Of a stretch of DNA of 56,144 bases, positions 33,940 through 43,149 are shown piece after piece. This DNA comes from Heliomarina baculiformis (lineage in GTDB: Bacteria > Pseudomonadota > Alphaproteobacteria > Rhodobacterales > Rhodobacteraceae), in contig NZ_JAIMIC010000018.1 in assembly GCF_019966545.1 (NCBI RefSeq), forward strand, positions 1-56,144, given 5' to 3'. The translations under genes and the position numbers were made by a program. Position 1 is the stretch's first letter, and the number at the start of each line of letters is the position of its first letter. The notes under the pieces are model-generated. The model was not told the DNA's origin and did no database searches. It saw nothing but the letters and a program-made list of their open reading frames with translations.

Positions 33940-34694
33940 TCATAGAATTCAGGTGACTTTCGAAGCTTTGGCCATTGCTCGGGCTCATGTCCGAAAATGA
34001 CGAAGGCATTACGCTCTTCGGCCAGCTTCATCAGCCTGTGCGCATTTTCGAGCGCGGTTTCCGGATCGGGCGCGGTGTTGAACCGCTCATCGATCTCCGA
34101 GCGGCGGGATATTGCGTCACTTGTCAGCATCACGCATCCGGTGTTGGGCAATTCAATCACCATCGCAATCTGTCCGGGCGCATGACCTGGTGCCTGCAGG
34201 ACCTCGAAACTGGGGCCAATGCGGGTGTCGTTAGACAGGGTGATGTAGTCTCGGTCAGGCCAATCCCAGGGCTGGCTTCCCGTCCAATAAAGCGGCTTTG
34301 GCAATGCGCGCTCGCGCTCTGAAACAAGCAGGGGGGCCTGAAGGAAATCGAAAATCCCGCCGAGGTGGTCTATGTGCGTGTGGGTCAGAATAAACAGATC
34401 GATTTGATCCGGTTGCAAGTCGGCCTTTGCCAGTTGCGCCTCTGGCCGGTTGTCGTGCGACAAGGACAAGACCTGACCAAAATCGCCGAGCCCATCTTCG
34501 GCGGTCGCGCGGGTCGCATTCGTGGCATATTTGGCGGGGAAACCGCTGTCGACCAGGATATGCTCACCAAGATCGGTGGTGATCAGGAAGCCGCATATGC
34601 CAATGTCGCGGGGCCCGGAATGAACACGGAACAGGCCGAAGTCGAGCACGTATAGCCGTGCAGGCTTTCCCCGGAGCAGTTTCAAATCGTCCAT
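33936..34694 (-). CDS. Metallo-beta-lactamase-fold hydrolase, lactonase-like
   Basis: A 252-residue MBL-fold enzyme. The metal motif HTHIDHLGG has His105, His107, Asp109 and His110; further ligands are probably the His in QAPGHAPGQ and the Asp in TSDAI, and IFGHEPEQW near the end. The layout resembles N-acyl-homoserine-lactone lactonases of the AiiA/AttM type, but such hydrolases act on many substrates, so quorum quenching is only one option. No signal peptide. It is convergent with the SDR gene, sharing four bases. Confidence 0.87.
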   Translation of the reverse strand: MDDLKLLRGKPARLYVLDFGLFRVHSGPRDIGICGFLITTDLGEHILVDSGFPAKYATNATRATAEDGLGDFGQVLSLSHDNRPEAQLAKADLQPDQIDLFILTHTHIDHLGGIFDFLQAPLLVSERERALPKPLYWTGSQPWDWPDRDYITLSNDTRIGPSFEVLQAPGHAPGQIAMVIELPNTGCVMLTSDAISRRSEIDERFNTAPDPETALENAHRLMKLAEERNAFVIFGHEPEQWPKLRKSPEFYD

Positions 34695-34921
34695 GGAGCT
34701 TTGTTCCTTAGTTGCTCAACAGGAACAAGGTGACCGTGAAAGGCGAAATTCACAAGCTTTACAACTATCGTCCGGCGTCTGCTGTCAAGGATCCAGAAGA
34801 CTTTTGTCGGCTTGTCGCTCTCCGAAGGCCCGCGACTGAGCGATATTTGAGACGAACTTGACACCTCGACACGATCAACCGAGAAGCGAGTTTTGGCGGT
34901 GCGCGGAACGCGGGGACGCGG

Positions 34922-35011
34922 ACGGGAATTATTTGGTTTCAGGATGGGAAGATCAATCTAGTCTGGCCCGAAGCGTTGAAGAGTGGAGACTTCGCCCCGA
35001 AACAGGGCTAA
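34922..35011 (+). pseudogene. C-terminal remnant of a LivK-type binding protein
   Basis: Twenty-nine codons (IIWFQDGKINLVWPEALKSG then Asp-Phe-Ala-Pro) match the closing segment of branched-chain amino acid/amide ABC binding proteins, ending in TAA at 35011. All upstream coding is lost. It sits 110 bases before a livH remnant in the expected order, so a whole liv operon once stood here. Confidence 0.6.
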
Positions 35012-35014
35012 TCA

Positions 35015-35035
35015 ACCGGGGATCCTGTCCCCGGT
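35015..35035 (+). repeat. Hairpin between livK and livH remnants
   Basis: ACCGGGGA and TCCCCGGT form an 8-bp perfect stem with a five-base loop four bases after the livK stop. It is probably the relic of an intercistronic attenuator that lowers expression of the permease relative to the binding protein. Confidence 0.45.
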
Positions 35036-35120
35036 GGGGGATCCTCTTATAGCCATCAATCCCGCGCAAACTTGGTCGCGCGCCATGCCCTCGGAGCAGA
35101 GCAACGAGAAAAGGACCGTC

Positions 35121-35849
35121 GTGGATACGTTACATTCAGTGCAAATACTATTTGCCTCGCTCGTCCCAGGATGGCTCTACGCGCTTGACGCGCTCGGGCT
35201 GAACTAGATCTAGGGAACGCTGCGATTGCTCAACATCGCTCATGGCGATCTGATAATGATCGGGTCGTACACGGCCTTCTGAATGATCTCCATATTCGCC
35301 ATCCCGCCCTTCATTCATCGTCTTTCCGCGAGATTCTGCGCTCTTTTGGTATGGGCGGTTTATGCGGAATTCTTTCGCCGGATGCTAGCTAAGCACGAGC
35401 TTGCGAAATAGGTCGAAAAGGAATTCTTTGATCCTGTTCTGCGGCATCTCGGTGGTCCTGTACGGTCATCACTTGGCAGAGTGTTTGCATGACTAGCACC
35501 CGCCTACTTTGACTGGGCATTGCCGCCGCCATTTGTTTTGGCATCCTACTCTTTCTGCGGTGCCACCTGTTGAGCTGGGCTTGCGCGCGTTGATCCAGCG
35601 CCGCGAGGGCGTACAGGTCGTAGGCGTGGACCTTGACCTGGTGTAGTTCCTGACGATCTGCCGCGGCGGCAGCAGGTTGGCTCGTCAGTGCCACCGAACA
35701 GATTACGCCGTTCATGGGGGTTCCTTACATCAACCTAGCCTTTGTGGCGATCATCATGGACGGACTTGGCAATATGGGGCCGGTGCTTTGCCGGCTTCTG
35801 CTTCGGTCTAGTCGAAACCTATGGAGTCGCTCTTACCTCGCTCGGGTAA
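35121..35849 (+). pseudogene. livH: LivH-type permease, heavily decayed
   Basis: From a GTG at 35121 the whole length of a branched-chain amino acid-type permease can be traced through several stops and frames. Segments in order: LYALDALGLN-stop-I, GTLRLLNIAHGDLIMIGSY, FFRRMLAKHELA, NSLILFCGISVVL (shifted frame), IAAAICFGILLFL, LIQRREGVQVVGVDLDLV then stop, AFVAIIMDGLGNMG, and GLVETYGVALTSLG then stop near 35849. At least three in-frame stops and two or more frame changes make it an old pseudogene. Confidence 0.8.
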
Positions 35850-35927
35850 CATCGTCGCTTGGCTTTTGCGTGCTGCCACGACATCAAATCGTGTGTCGTA
35901 AGGGGGTCGCGCATACTGCTCTCAAAC

Positions 35928-36683
35928 CTAAAGCACTTCTCCACCGTCAATGACGAGGGCTAGCCCGGTGACAAAGGCCGAGCGGTCCGAGGCGAGGTAC
36001 AGGATACCTTCGGCGATTTCCTCGACCGAGGCCCAGCGGCCCATCGGGATCGAGTCAGCGATGTAGCTTTCCAGTTTTGCCCGCCCGCCCATTTGGGTTT
36101 CGAAGCCAGCGTTAAAGGGTGTGTCAACGAAGCCGGGGCAGAGCGCGTTGAAGCGAATGTTTTCACGCGCGTAGTCGGCAGCCATCTGTTTTACCATGGC
36201 GACGGCCGCGTGTTTCGTCGTGGCGTAGGAGACCATGCCGCGATCATACTGGCAACCGGAATTGGAGGCGGTGACGATCACCGATCCGCCGCCTTGCGCC
36301 CGCATCACCGGGATGGTGGCGCGGGCGGCGACGAAATGGGCGCGCACGTTCAGTGCCCAAGCGTCATCCATCTGCTGTGGAGAGACGTCCTCGGCCGTGC
36401 CTTCAATCTGAATGCCGGCATGAGAGTGGAGAATGTCAAGGCGTCTCTGGTCCCGGGCGATGCGGTTGATCATTCCTTCGACTGCCGCATCGTCGCGCAT
36501 ATCGAGCGCCAGCCCTATCGCCTGGCCTCCTGCGGCGCGGATCTGTTCGGCGGTTTCCTCGGCCAGGCCGACGTGCAGGTCGGTGACGATAACGTTAGCA
36601 CCTTCGCGCGCCATGGTCAGCGCACCGGCGCGGCCGATCCCGGATCCGGCGGCCGTGACCAGGGCGACTCGGTTCTTCAGCAT
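35928..36683 (-). CDS. Short-chain dehydrogenase/reductase, last gene of the ABC operon
   Basis: A 251-residue SDR with TAAGSGIG near the N-terminus, HAG in place of NNAG (ILHSHAGIQ), Ser in TASNSG, the YATTK catalytic pair, and PGFVDTPFN. I chose the ATG at 36683, preceded by AGGAG at five to six bases. It is 19 bases behind the last permease gene, so it probably oxidises or reduces the imported compound or its product. The HAG variant is known in some sugar and hydroxy acid dehydrogenases. Confidence 0.87.
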   Translation of the reverse strand: MLKNRVALVTAAGSGIGRAGALTMAREGANVIVTDLHVGLAEETAEQIRAAGGQAIGLALDMRDDAAVEGMINRIARDQRRLDILHSHAGIQIEGTAEDVSPQQMDDAWALNVRAHFVAARATIPVMRAQGGGSVIVTASNSGCQYDRGMVSYATTKHAAVAMVKQMAADYARENIRFNALCPGFVDTPFNAGFETQMGGRAKLESYIADSIPMGRWASVEEIAEGILYLASDRSAFVTGLALVIDGGEVL

Positions 36684-36702
36684 GGGGGACTCCTGCAAGT
36701 AC

Positions 36703-37509
36703 TTAGCGGCGCGGTTGCGCCTGGGTCCGGCGCAGGAGAACCTGCGCAAAGATGAGGATGGTGAGCGAGGCGACCATCACCATGGTGCCGATCGCGTTGA
36801 TCTCCGGAGTTACGCCGCGGCGGATGGAGGAAAAGACGTAGATCGGCAGGGTGGTTTCGGCCCCGGCGACAAAGAAGGCAATGATGAAATCATCAAAGCT
36901 GAAGGTGAAGGCCAGCAGGAAGCCTGCCAGAACCGCCGGCAGAATCTGGGGCAGCGTCACCTGGCGGAAGGTGCCGAAGGGCGTGGCGCCAAGATCGCTG
37001 GATGCCTCGATCAAGGCGTGATCAAGCGTCTCCATCCGGCCGCGCACCAGCAACACGACCAGAGACATGGTGAACATCCCATGCGCCCCGATCAGTGAGC
37101 CGGTGCCAAGCGACAGTTTCCAGCCTGTGGCCGGTTCAAACCAAGGATTCACGAGGTCGAAGACCGTAACAAGCGCGATCAGGGTCGCGATACCGATAAC
37201 AATGCCGGGGATCATAACGGCGATCTGTACAAGTAAGTCGAACATTTTGCGCACCCGACCGTGCATTCCCGTCAGCGCGAGGGCTGCCATGGTGCCAACC
37301 ACCGTCGCCATGAAGGCGGACAGAAAGGCAACGCGCACGGAAGTCCAGAGCGCCTCCATCACGAAAGGATTTTTAAGGGCGCGCAGGTACCAGTCGAAAG
37401 TGAAACCCTGCATGGAGGCGGCAGATCGTCCCTCTGAAAAGGAGAACAGGGCGATGATGCAAATGGGAAGGTACAGGAAGGCGTAGACCGCCAAGGCATA
37501 GAGTCTCAT
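36703..37509 (-). CDS. potC: ABC permease, spermidine/putrescine type (PotC-like)
   Basis: A 268-residue inner-membrane permease with six predicted helices and the EAA loop ALIEASSDLGATPFGTFRQVTLP. The segment FTFSFDDFIIAFF is strongly typical of PotC. It is separated by seven bases from the PotB-like gene. The pair forms the channel; ligand specificity is set by the binding protein and might be a polyamine, opine or other amine. Confidence 0.9.
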   Translation of the reverse strand: MRLYALAVYAFLYLPICIIALFSFSEGRSAASMQGFTFDWYLRALKNPFVMEALWTSVRVAFLSAFMATVVGTMAALALTGMHGRVRKMFDLLVQIAVMIPGIVIGIATLIALVTVFDLVNPWFEPATGWKLSLGTGSLIGAHGMFTMSLVVLLVRGRMETLDHALIEASSDLGATPFGTFRQVTLPQILPAVLAGFLLAFTFSFDDFIIAFFVAGAETTLPIYVFSSIRRGVTPEINAIGTMVMVASLTILIFAQVLLRRTQAQPRR

Positions 37510-37516
37510 GTCACCC

Positions 37517-38374
37517 TCACATCAGGCCAGTGTCGTCGCGGGTGGCGCCAAATCGTTTCACCGCGCGCGAATAGAGCGCCACAACCACCAGCATGACCAC
37601 CACCAGTGCCACCGCAACGGCAGAGCCGAACGCCCAGTTGCGCGATTGCAGAAACAGGTCGACCAGCGCGTTGCCGACGAAGAAGACTTTGCCGCCGCCC
37701 AAGATTGCCGGGATTAGGAATTCCCCCATCAGCAGGATAAAAACCAACATGCAGCCTGTCAGAACGCCGGGCATGGACAGTGGCAGTGTAATCTGCAGGA
37801 AGCTGCGCCATGGCGGCGTACCCAAGTCGGCAGAGGCTTCCAGCAGGCGCTTGTCCAGTTTCTCCAGCGCCACATAGATCGGGAAGACCATCAGCGGCAG
37901 ATAGCCGTAGACGATGCCGACCAAGACGGCGAATGGGGTGTTGAGCAGCCGGATATCCTCTAAGCCGAGATGGGCAAGGAGGGCCGGGATACCTTTGCCG
38001 CCAAGCAGGAAGATCCAGGCGTAGGAACGGATCAGGATCGAGGTCCAGAAAGGCACGATCACCAATACCAGCAGCAGAGTCTTCCACTTTGGGGTCACCT
38101 TCACGGCAAGGAAGTAGGCTAGCGGATAGGCGATCAGCAGCGCGGCAAGGGTTCCTATAGGGGCCAGTGTCAGTGTGTTTCGGAAGGCGGCGAACCGGGC
38201 GGGCAAGTTGGCGTATTGAGCAAAGGTAAAGCCGGGAGCGTAGCCGCCGATAGGGCTGCGCTCTCCGAAAGAAAAGATCAGGACGACGGCCAGTGGCAGC
38301 AGCAAAAGTGCGGCGTACCACAGTCCCGCGGGCGTCAGCAGAAGCCCCCGTGCCCTGGATGGGGTCATGGCCAT
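37517..38374 (-). CDS. potB: ABC permease, spermidine/putrescine type (PotB-like)
   Basis: A 285-residue permease with six helices; PFWTSILIRSYAWIFLLG and the EAA loop LLEASADLGTPPWRSFLQITLP are PotB hallmarks. It lies between the binding-protein and PotC-like genes in a five-gene leftward operon (ATPase, binding protein, two permeases, SDR). Confidence 0.9.
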   Translation of the reverse strand: MAMTPSRARGLLLTPAGLWYAALLLLPLAVVLIFSFGERSPIGGYAPGFTFAQYANLPARFAAFRNTLTLAPIGTLAALLIAYPLAYFLAVKVTPKWKTLLLVLVIVPFWTSILIRSYAWIFLLGGKGIPALLAHLGLEDIRLLNTPFAVLVGIVYGYLPLMVFPIYVALEKLDKRLLEASADLGTPPWRSFLQITLPLSMPGVLTGCMLVFILLMGEFLIPAILGGGKVFFVGNALVDLFLQSRNWAFGSAVAVALVVVMLVVVALYSRAVKRFGATRDDTGLM

Positions 38375-38414
38375 CGTCCTTACTTCCTTTCTTGTCGCCT
38401 GTCTGCGCTAGACG

Positions 38415-39569
38415 TCAGGCTGATTTAAACCGTGCCATCAGCTCGGCCCGGTTGGGATCCGTCAGGGTGACGGCAGCACCAAACTCCAGCGCATCCAGCT
38501 CTTCCGCTGCCGGGTAGAGGATCGGATCGTTCAGCAACTCTTCGGGCAGCATTGCATTGGTCCGGCTGTCGGCAACGGGGTAGCCGTGTGCCAGCGCCTC
38601 TGCCTTGTTCACTTCCGGATCAAGCAGGAAGTTGATAAGCGCATAGGCGGCCTCCTTGTGGGGGGCGTCCTTGGGAATAGCGTAGTAATCGGACCAGATC
38701 TCTCCGCCTTCCTTGCCAAGCGCAAAGCCGATCTCCGGGATGTCAGTGTGCATCTGCTTGCCGTCGCCGGTCCAGCACATGGTCAGCCAAGCATCGCCGT
38801 TACGCATGGCGGGCTGGTAATCCGAGGAGATGGCGTAGAGGTGCGGCTTGACGTCGATCAGCAGCTTCTCTGCCTGTGCAAGCTCGGCCGGATCGACCGA
38901 ATTGAAGCTGAAGCCGTGGTAGACCAGCGCGTTACCGATGGTGGTGAGCTGATAGTCATGCACCATGACGCGGCCGTCGAACTGGTCACGCGCGCCGTCA
39001 AAGAAGGTCTTCCAGCTATCGACCACACCGCCGGTCTTGTCGCTGTTGAAGGCGATACCGGTGGTGCCCCAGTTCTTGGGCACGGCGTAGACGGTGCCAT
39101 TGATGGTGCCGGCTTCGGCAAAGCGCGGATCAAAGGCCGCAGCATCGTAGTTGGGGATCTTGGACAGATCCAGCGGTTCGATCAGGTCGGCATCCACATA
39201 GGTGGGGATCGCATAGTTCGTCGGCACGAAGACATCCCAACCAGAGCCGCCGGCCTGAATCTTGGCCAGCATTTCCTCGTTCGACCCGAATACATTGACC
39301 TGCGAATAGGCCCCGGTCATTTCGGCGAACTTGTCGAAATTGGCTGGATCGTGATAGTTTGGCCAAGTGGCAAGGACGACGCGATCGCCTATTTCTTGTG
39401 CCCGAGCGCGGGACGGCAAGAACGCGGGCATGGTGCCGCCCATAACTGCCATGGCGGTGCCCAGACCGGTGACGCCCATAAAATGCCGCCGCGTGATAGA
39501 GCCATTCCGGTAGCTGCGCAGTTCTTGCATGAAGGCCTTTCGCGAAATCGGCTTGTTATCGTCTTTCAT
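38415..39569 (-). CDS. potD: Periplasmic binding protein, spermidine/putrescine type (PotD-like)
   Basis: A 384-residue extracellular solute-binding protein. A twin-arginine-type leader is visible (ITRRHFMGVTG, hydrophobic stretch, cleavage after RARAQ near residue 54), so it may be exported folded by Tat. The mature part starts VVLATWPNYHDP and contains VFGSNEEMLAKI, FVPTNYAIP and W-G-T-T-G-I-A-F-N, as in PotD/PotF proteins. The ATG at 39569 was chosen over upstream in-frame starts to 39707, which overlap the ATPase end and have no leader. Confidence 0.88.
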   Translation of the reverse strand: MKDDNKPISRKAFMQELRSYRNGSITRRHFMGVTGLGTAMAVMGGTMPAFLPSRARAQEIGDRVVLATWPNYHDPANFDKFAEMTGAYSQVNVFGSNEEMLAKIQAGGSGWDVFVPTNYAIPTYVDADLIEPLDLSKIPNYDAAAFDPRFAEAGTINGTVYAVPKNWGTTGIAFNSDKTGGVVDSWKTFFDGARDQFDGRVMVHDYQLTTIGNALVYHGFSFNSVDPAELAQAEKLLIDVKPHLYAISSDYQPAMRNGDAWLTMCWTGDGKQMHTDIPEIGFALGKEGGEIWSDYYAIPKDAPHKEAAYALINFLLDPEVNKAEALAHGYPVADSRTNAMLPEELLNDPILYPAAEELDALEFGAAVTLTDPNRAELMARFKSA

Positions 39570-39600
39570 TGTCTTAATCCCTTGTTGAACCGTGAAAACT

Positions 39601-40782
39601 TCAGTCGTCAGCGGCGAGAACGAGACCCGTTCCCTCCGGCCAAAGAACATGGACGCGTGCGCCCACGTCATGCCCGCCCGAGACTCTTTCGGCTTGTTGC
39701 GGGACATTCACCTGCAGGGTGCCGAGGTCATCGGCTTCCAGCAGGTATTCGGTGTGATCGCCCAGAAAGGTACGATGGGTGACGCGGGCTGGCAGCGTTG
39801 CGGTGGCTACCGGAAGAGGTGCGTCCGGCGCAGCGAGCGAAAGCGCCTCTGGTCGGATGGCGATATCGGCCTGTGCACGGCTGTCATCGGGGTTTTGCTG
39901 TACTGCGACGAGTGCGCCAGAGCGCAGCCGCACAGTCACCAACTTGTCGCGCGTTTCAATAATCTCTGCAGTGAGGATATTCGCCTTGCCGACGAAATCG
40001 GCCACATAGCGGGAGCGGGGACGATCATAAAGATCTCCGGGCGTGCCGACCTGCGCAATCCGCCCGTTGCCCATGATGCAGATGCGGTCCGACATGGCGA
40101 GTGCCTCTTCCTGGTCGTGGGTGACCAGAACGAAGGTGATGCCGAGGCTACGTTGCAGGGCCAGCAGTTCGCGCTGCATCTCGCCACGCAGCTTCGCGTC
40201 GAGCGCGGCCATGGGTTCATCAAGCAGAAGGATCTTGGGTTCGTTAACGATTGCCCGGGCAAGGGCGACGCGCTGCTGTTGACCGCCCGACAGCTCCCAA
40301 ATGCGGCGATCTGAAAAATCCGACAGGCGCACGGTCCCCAGCGCCTTCGCAACTTTCTGCGCGATCTCCGCCTTTGGCATACGGGGGCGGCGCTGGCGGA
40401 GTCCGTAGCCTACATTCTGGGCGACATTCATATGCGGAAAGAGCGCGTAATGCTGGAACACCATGTTCACCGGGCGGCGGTGGGCTGGCAAACCCGAGAC
40501 ATTCGAGCCGTCGATCAAAACGTCGCCTTCGGTGGGGCGTTCGAAGCCCGCAAGCATCCGCAGCGCCGTGGTCTTGCCGCAGCCTGACGGGCCAAGGAAA
40601 GAAAGAAATTCACCCCGCCGGATTCGAAGTGAGAGGCCATCCGCCGCCGTGATGCTACCGAACCGCTTTGTCGTGCCGATGAATTCCGCGACGGAATCGG
40701 ACGCGATGGTTTTATCGGGCGAATTGCTCATCTGCTGGTCCTGTTGCATCGTTTTTCCTGTCGCAGCTAACGCGTCCAGCAT
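39601..40782 (-). CDS. potA: ABC ATPase, spermidine/putrescine type (PotA-like)
   Basis: A 393-residue ATPase with Walker A GPSGCGKTT, Q-loop VFQHYALFPH, signature LSGGQQQR, Walker B ILLLDEPMAALD and H-loop VTHD, plus the C-terminal TOBE domain (about 290-390) typical of PotA. The ATG at 40782 follows AGAGG; a later start at 40749 is possible. It is the first gene of the operon, and 96 bases separate it from the divergent LuxR-type regulator. Confidence 0.9.
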   Translation of the reverse strand: MLDALAATGKTMQQDQQMSNSPDKTIASDSVAEFIGTTKRFGSITAADGLSLRIRRGEFLSFLGPSGCGKTTALRMLAGFERPTEGDVLIDGSNVSGLPAHRRPVNMVFQHYALFPHMNVAQNVGYGLRQRRPRMPKAEIAQKVAKALGTVRLSDFSDRRIWELSGGQQQRVALARAIVNEPKILLLDEPMAALDAKLRGEMQRELLALQRSLGITFVLVTHDQEEALAMSDRICIMGNGRIAQVGTPGDLYDRPRSRYVADFVGKANILTAEIIETRDKLVTVRLRSGALVAVQQNPDDSRAQADIAIRPEALSLAAPDAPLPVATATLPARVTHRTFLGDHTEYLLEADDLGTLQVNVPQQAERVSGGHDVGARVHVLWPEGTGLVLAADD

Positions 40783-40850
40783 GGCCACCTCTTTTATGTT
40801 GCGCTATGCAGCATATGCCGTACTTAGTGAAATTGGTAAAAAGATTGCCA

Positions 40851-40870
40851 TTTGTTGTATATACCACAAA
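40851..40870. promoter_or_regulatory. 20-bp palindrome between potA and the LuxR-type gene
   Basis: TTTGTTGTATATACCACAAA is an inverted repeat with one mismatched pair (TTTGTtGTAT/ATACcACAAA), centred in the 96-base divergent promoter region and eight bases before the regulator start. It is a good candidate operator for the neighbouring regulator and for autoregulation. Confidence 0.6.
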
Positions 40871-40878
40871 GAGCATAG

Positions 40879-41676
40879 ATGGCCGAAAAATTACAACTTC
40901 AGGATTGGGTTGCCGTGAGCGCCAAGGTTGTTTCGGACTTGGGGACGCCAGCCTTCTGTCCCAGTCTTATCGACGCGATCCGCAGAACTGTTCCCTTCGA
41001 GTTCTCAGTGATATTCGCCTATAACAAGGATCTGCGACCCCTTGATATATTTGATAATTTTCCTTCACAAAAGCGCCGCGTGATGGTTGATGATTACCAG
41101 GAGGGACCCTATCTTTTGGATCCCTTCTATCTGCATTCCCAAGCGCCGACGCGGTCACGGCTGGTGCGATTGAAAGACCTTGCACCGGACCGCTTTTACC
41201 AAGCTGAATATTTCCGCAATTACTATGTTCAGACCGGACTTGCTGAAGAAATAGGCTTTATCGTCGACGTAGGAGAGGGCGTCAGCGTGGTGATCTCTGT
41301 TATGCGCGAGCTCAAGGCCTTCTCCGCGCGGGAATTCCGGGATCTTCAAGCGATCTTTCCCTTCGTGGAGGCTGTCTCCAAACGGCACTGGGCGGGCCTT
41401 CTCAAAGAGTTTTCAGCCGCTGCGAGCGCAGGTCCGCGGCTGCCGCAACTGATCGACGATGCTTTTCAGCGCTTTGGGCGCAATGTGCTGACCCCCCGCG
41501 AGGCGGAGGTTGTGGAATACGTTCTCAAAGGCCATTCGGCAGAGGCGACGGGCAAAGCCCTTGGAATTGCTTCGGGGACTGTGCGGATTCATCGACGCAA
41601 CATCTACGGTAAACTGGGCGTCAGTTCGCAGGGGGAGCTCTTCTCAAGTTTTATTGCCTCTTTGGAAGATCTTTGA
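40879..41676 (+). CDS. LuxR-family transcriptional regulator
   Basis: A 265-residue protein with a C-terminal LuxR HTH at about 203-260 (LTPREAEVVEYVLKGHSA, then KALGIASGTVRIHRRNIYGK). The N-terminal 190 residues have no receiver Asp; the WxxxYxxxD pattern of acyl-homoserine-lactone sensors is not evident either, so it may sense another small molecule. It is divergent from the polyamine-type ABC operon and likely controls it. The ribosome site is weak (AAGAG). Confidence 0.85.
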   Translation: MAEKLQLQDWVAVSAKVVSDLGTPAFCPSLIDAIRRTVPFEFSVIFAYNKDLRPLDIFDNFPSQKRRVMVDDYQEGPYLLDPFYLHSQAPTRSRLVRLKDLAPDRFYQAEYFRNYYVQTGLAEEIGFIVDVGEGVSVVISVMRELKAFSAREFRDLQAIFPFVEAVSKRHWAGLLKEFSAAASAGPRLPQLIDDAFQRFGRNVLTPREAEVVEYVLKGHSAEATGKALGIASGTVRIHRRNIYGKLGVSSQGELFSSFIASLEDL

Positions 41677-42402
41677 ACGCGGAGACGGGTACTTTTCCAT
41701 CGAATACATGTCTTTCCAACGCTTCCGAGCCGGTTGGCTTGAGGAGGGATGAACCGATGATGCCATTTCGAGCCGAGGGTTTTGCCTTGAAATTCGTCCC
41801 GCCGACCCGGCATCATCCGATTGCGCGAGCGTTATTCCAAGGTATGGGTGACCTATTGACTTTGACCCGCGCAAAACGGGCAATGGAAAAAGTTGCCTGC
41901 GGCCGAGACATTCTGCTCCTTCGTGTTGTGTGCCAGGATGATGTTTTCTGGCGACGATTGAATGGGACGAGAGCGCAAGCACGTTTAATTATCGCGTTTT
42001 ATCTGAACGGTCGTGTTGGAGTGGTTTGGACCTCTCGCAGTCCTGCGACTTGACTACTTTCATAGTGGTCTTTCCTGATGACCGCGGAGGCATTGACGTA
42101 GCCAGGCCGAGATTCAAGGCAGCGTCAATTGCAGGGTGGCGGCTCGCTGCCGAACAACTCACGCATTTAGACTTCAGTTCAACTGTCGACGCGGCCAAGA
42201 ACGCTGCCAAGCGGTCAGGGATTTTGTGGTCGAACATCTCTCTTTGCGGGACCTGTCTCGTCTTTCTCAAGATGGCGGAGTTGCAAACGGATCAGCCCAA
42301 CGCAAGAATGTGGCAAAGTTATCTACCATTTTAGCACAGCGTAATTTGCATAGCGGATATGAAATTTTATTGTTTACTTTCATATAGAAAGCGCATGGTT
42401 AA
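41677..42402. other. Intergenic, no supported gene
   Basis: About 0.7 kb. Frames at 41673-42053 and 42026-42334 on the plus strand are open, the first with an AGGAGGG about six bases before an ATG at 41757, but their products match nothing I know and composition is not clearly coding. A small unknown gene at 41757-42053 cannot be excluded. Confidence 0.35.
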
Positions 42403-42416
42403 TTGATCTGGATCAG
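42403..42416. promoter_or_regulatory. FNR/FnrL-like box upstream of ompW
   Basis: TTGATCTGGATCAG matches the FNR consensus TTGAT-N4-ATCAA in nine of ten defined positions, with the CTGG spacer often seen in Rhodobacterales FnrL sites. It is 62 bases before the ompW start, suitable for activation or repression by oxygen status. ompW is FNR-controlled in enterobacteria. Confidence 0.65.
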
Positions 42417-42477
42417 TTCTTGCCCCGCGCTTTTGTGACACCTTCTCTTCAGAATGAAGAAGGAAGGGAATGACCCC

Positions 42478-43092
42478 ATGAAAAACTTGTCCCACAGCCT
42501 CGGTTCCGTGCTCGCACTGGGCGCGCTCTCAACGGTTCTAGCAATGCCTGCCTTGGCGCAATCTCAAGGCGACTGGACCTTCGGCGTCGGGATCATCAAC
42601 GTGAACCCGAAATCTGACAACGGATCGCTCGCAGGTGCGGCAGCCACCGTGGGTGATGACACTCAACTTTCGTTGACCGGTGAGTATTTCATCCTCGATA
42701 ACCTCGGTATCGAGCTTTTGGCCGCGACACCGTTTGAGCACAGCATTTCTCTCGGCGGCGCCGAGATCGGCTCTACCAAACACCTGCCGCCCACCGTCTC
42801 GCTGGTTTACCACGTACCGACGCGCGGCAAGGTCACGCCCTTCTTCGGCGTCGGTTTGAATTATACCACTTTCTTTGAAGAGACGACGGCACTTGGCGAT
42901 CTTGAACTGGACGACAGCTTTGGGCTTGCAGCCACCATCGGTGCGGACTGGCAGATCTCTGAACATGGCTCACTGCGCTTGAATGTGCGATATATGGACA
43001 TCGAAACCGACGCTACCCTGAACGGCGCTCCAATCGGTACGGCAGAAATCGATCCCGTCTCTGTTGGTGTCTCTTACGTGCATCGTTTCTGA
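42478..43092 (+). CDS. ompW: OmpW-family outer-membrane protein
   Basis: A 204-residue eight-stranded beta-barrel porin-like protein. Signal peptide 1-27 (cleavage after PALAQ), WTFGVGIINVNPKSDNG at the mature start, GEYFILDNLGIELLAATPF in the middle, and a terminal aromatic residue (His-Arg-Phe) needed for outer-membrane assembly. The ATG at 42478 follows AAGGAAGGG; an in-frame ATG at 42454 would precede it. OmpW proteins pass small hydrophobic compounds. It is alone, behind an FNR-like box. Confidence 0.9.
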   Translation: MKNLSHSLGSVLALGALSTVLAMPALAQSQGDWTFGVGIINVNPKSDNGSLAGAAATVGDDTQLSLTGEYFILDNLGIELLAATPFEHSISLGGAEIGSTKHLPPTVSLVYHVPTRGKVTPFFGVGLNYTTFFEETTALGDLELDDSFGLAATIGADWQISEHGSLRLNVRYMDIETDATLNGAPIGTAEIDPVSVGVSYVHRF

Positions 43093-43149
43093 TCCTGCTT
43101 CGGAGTTTGTCGGGGCGACACAACCCGGCACTCACAATGTTCACTGGTG

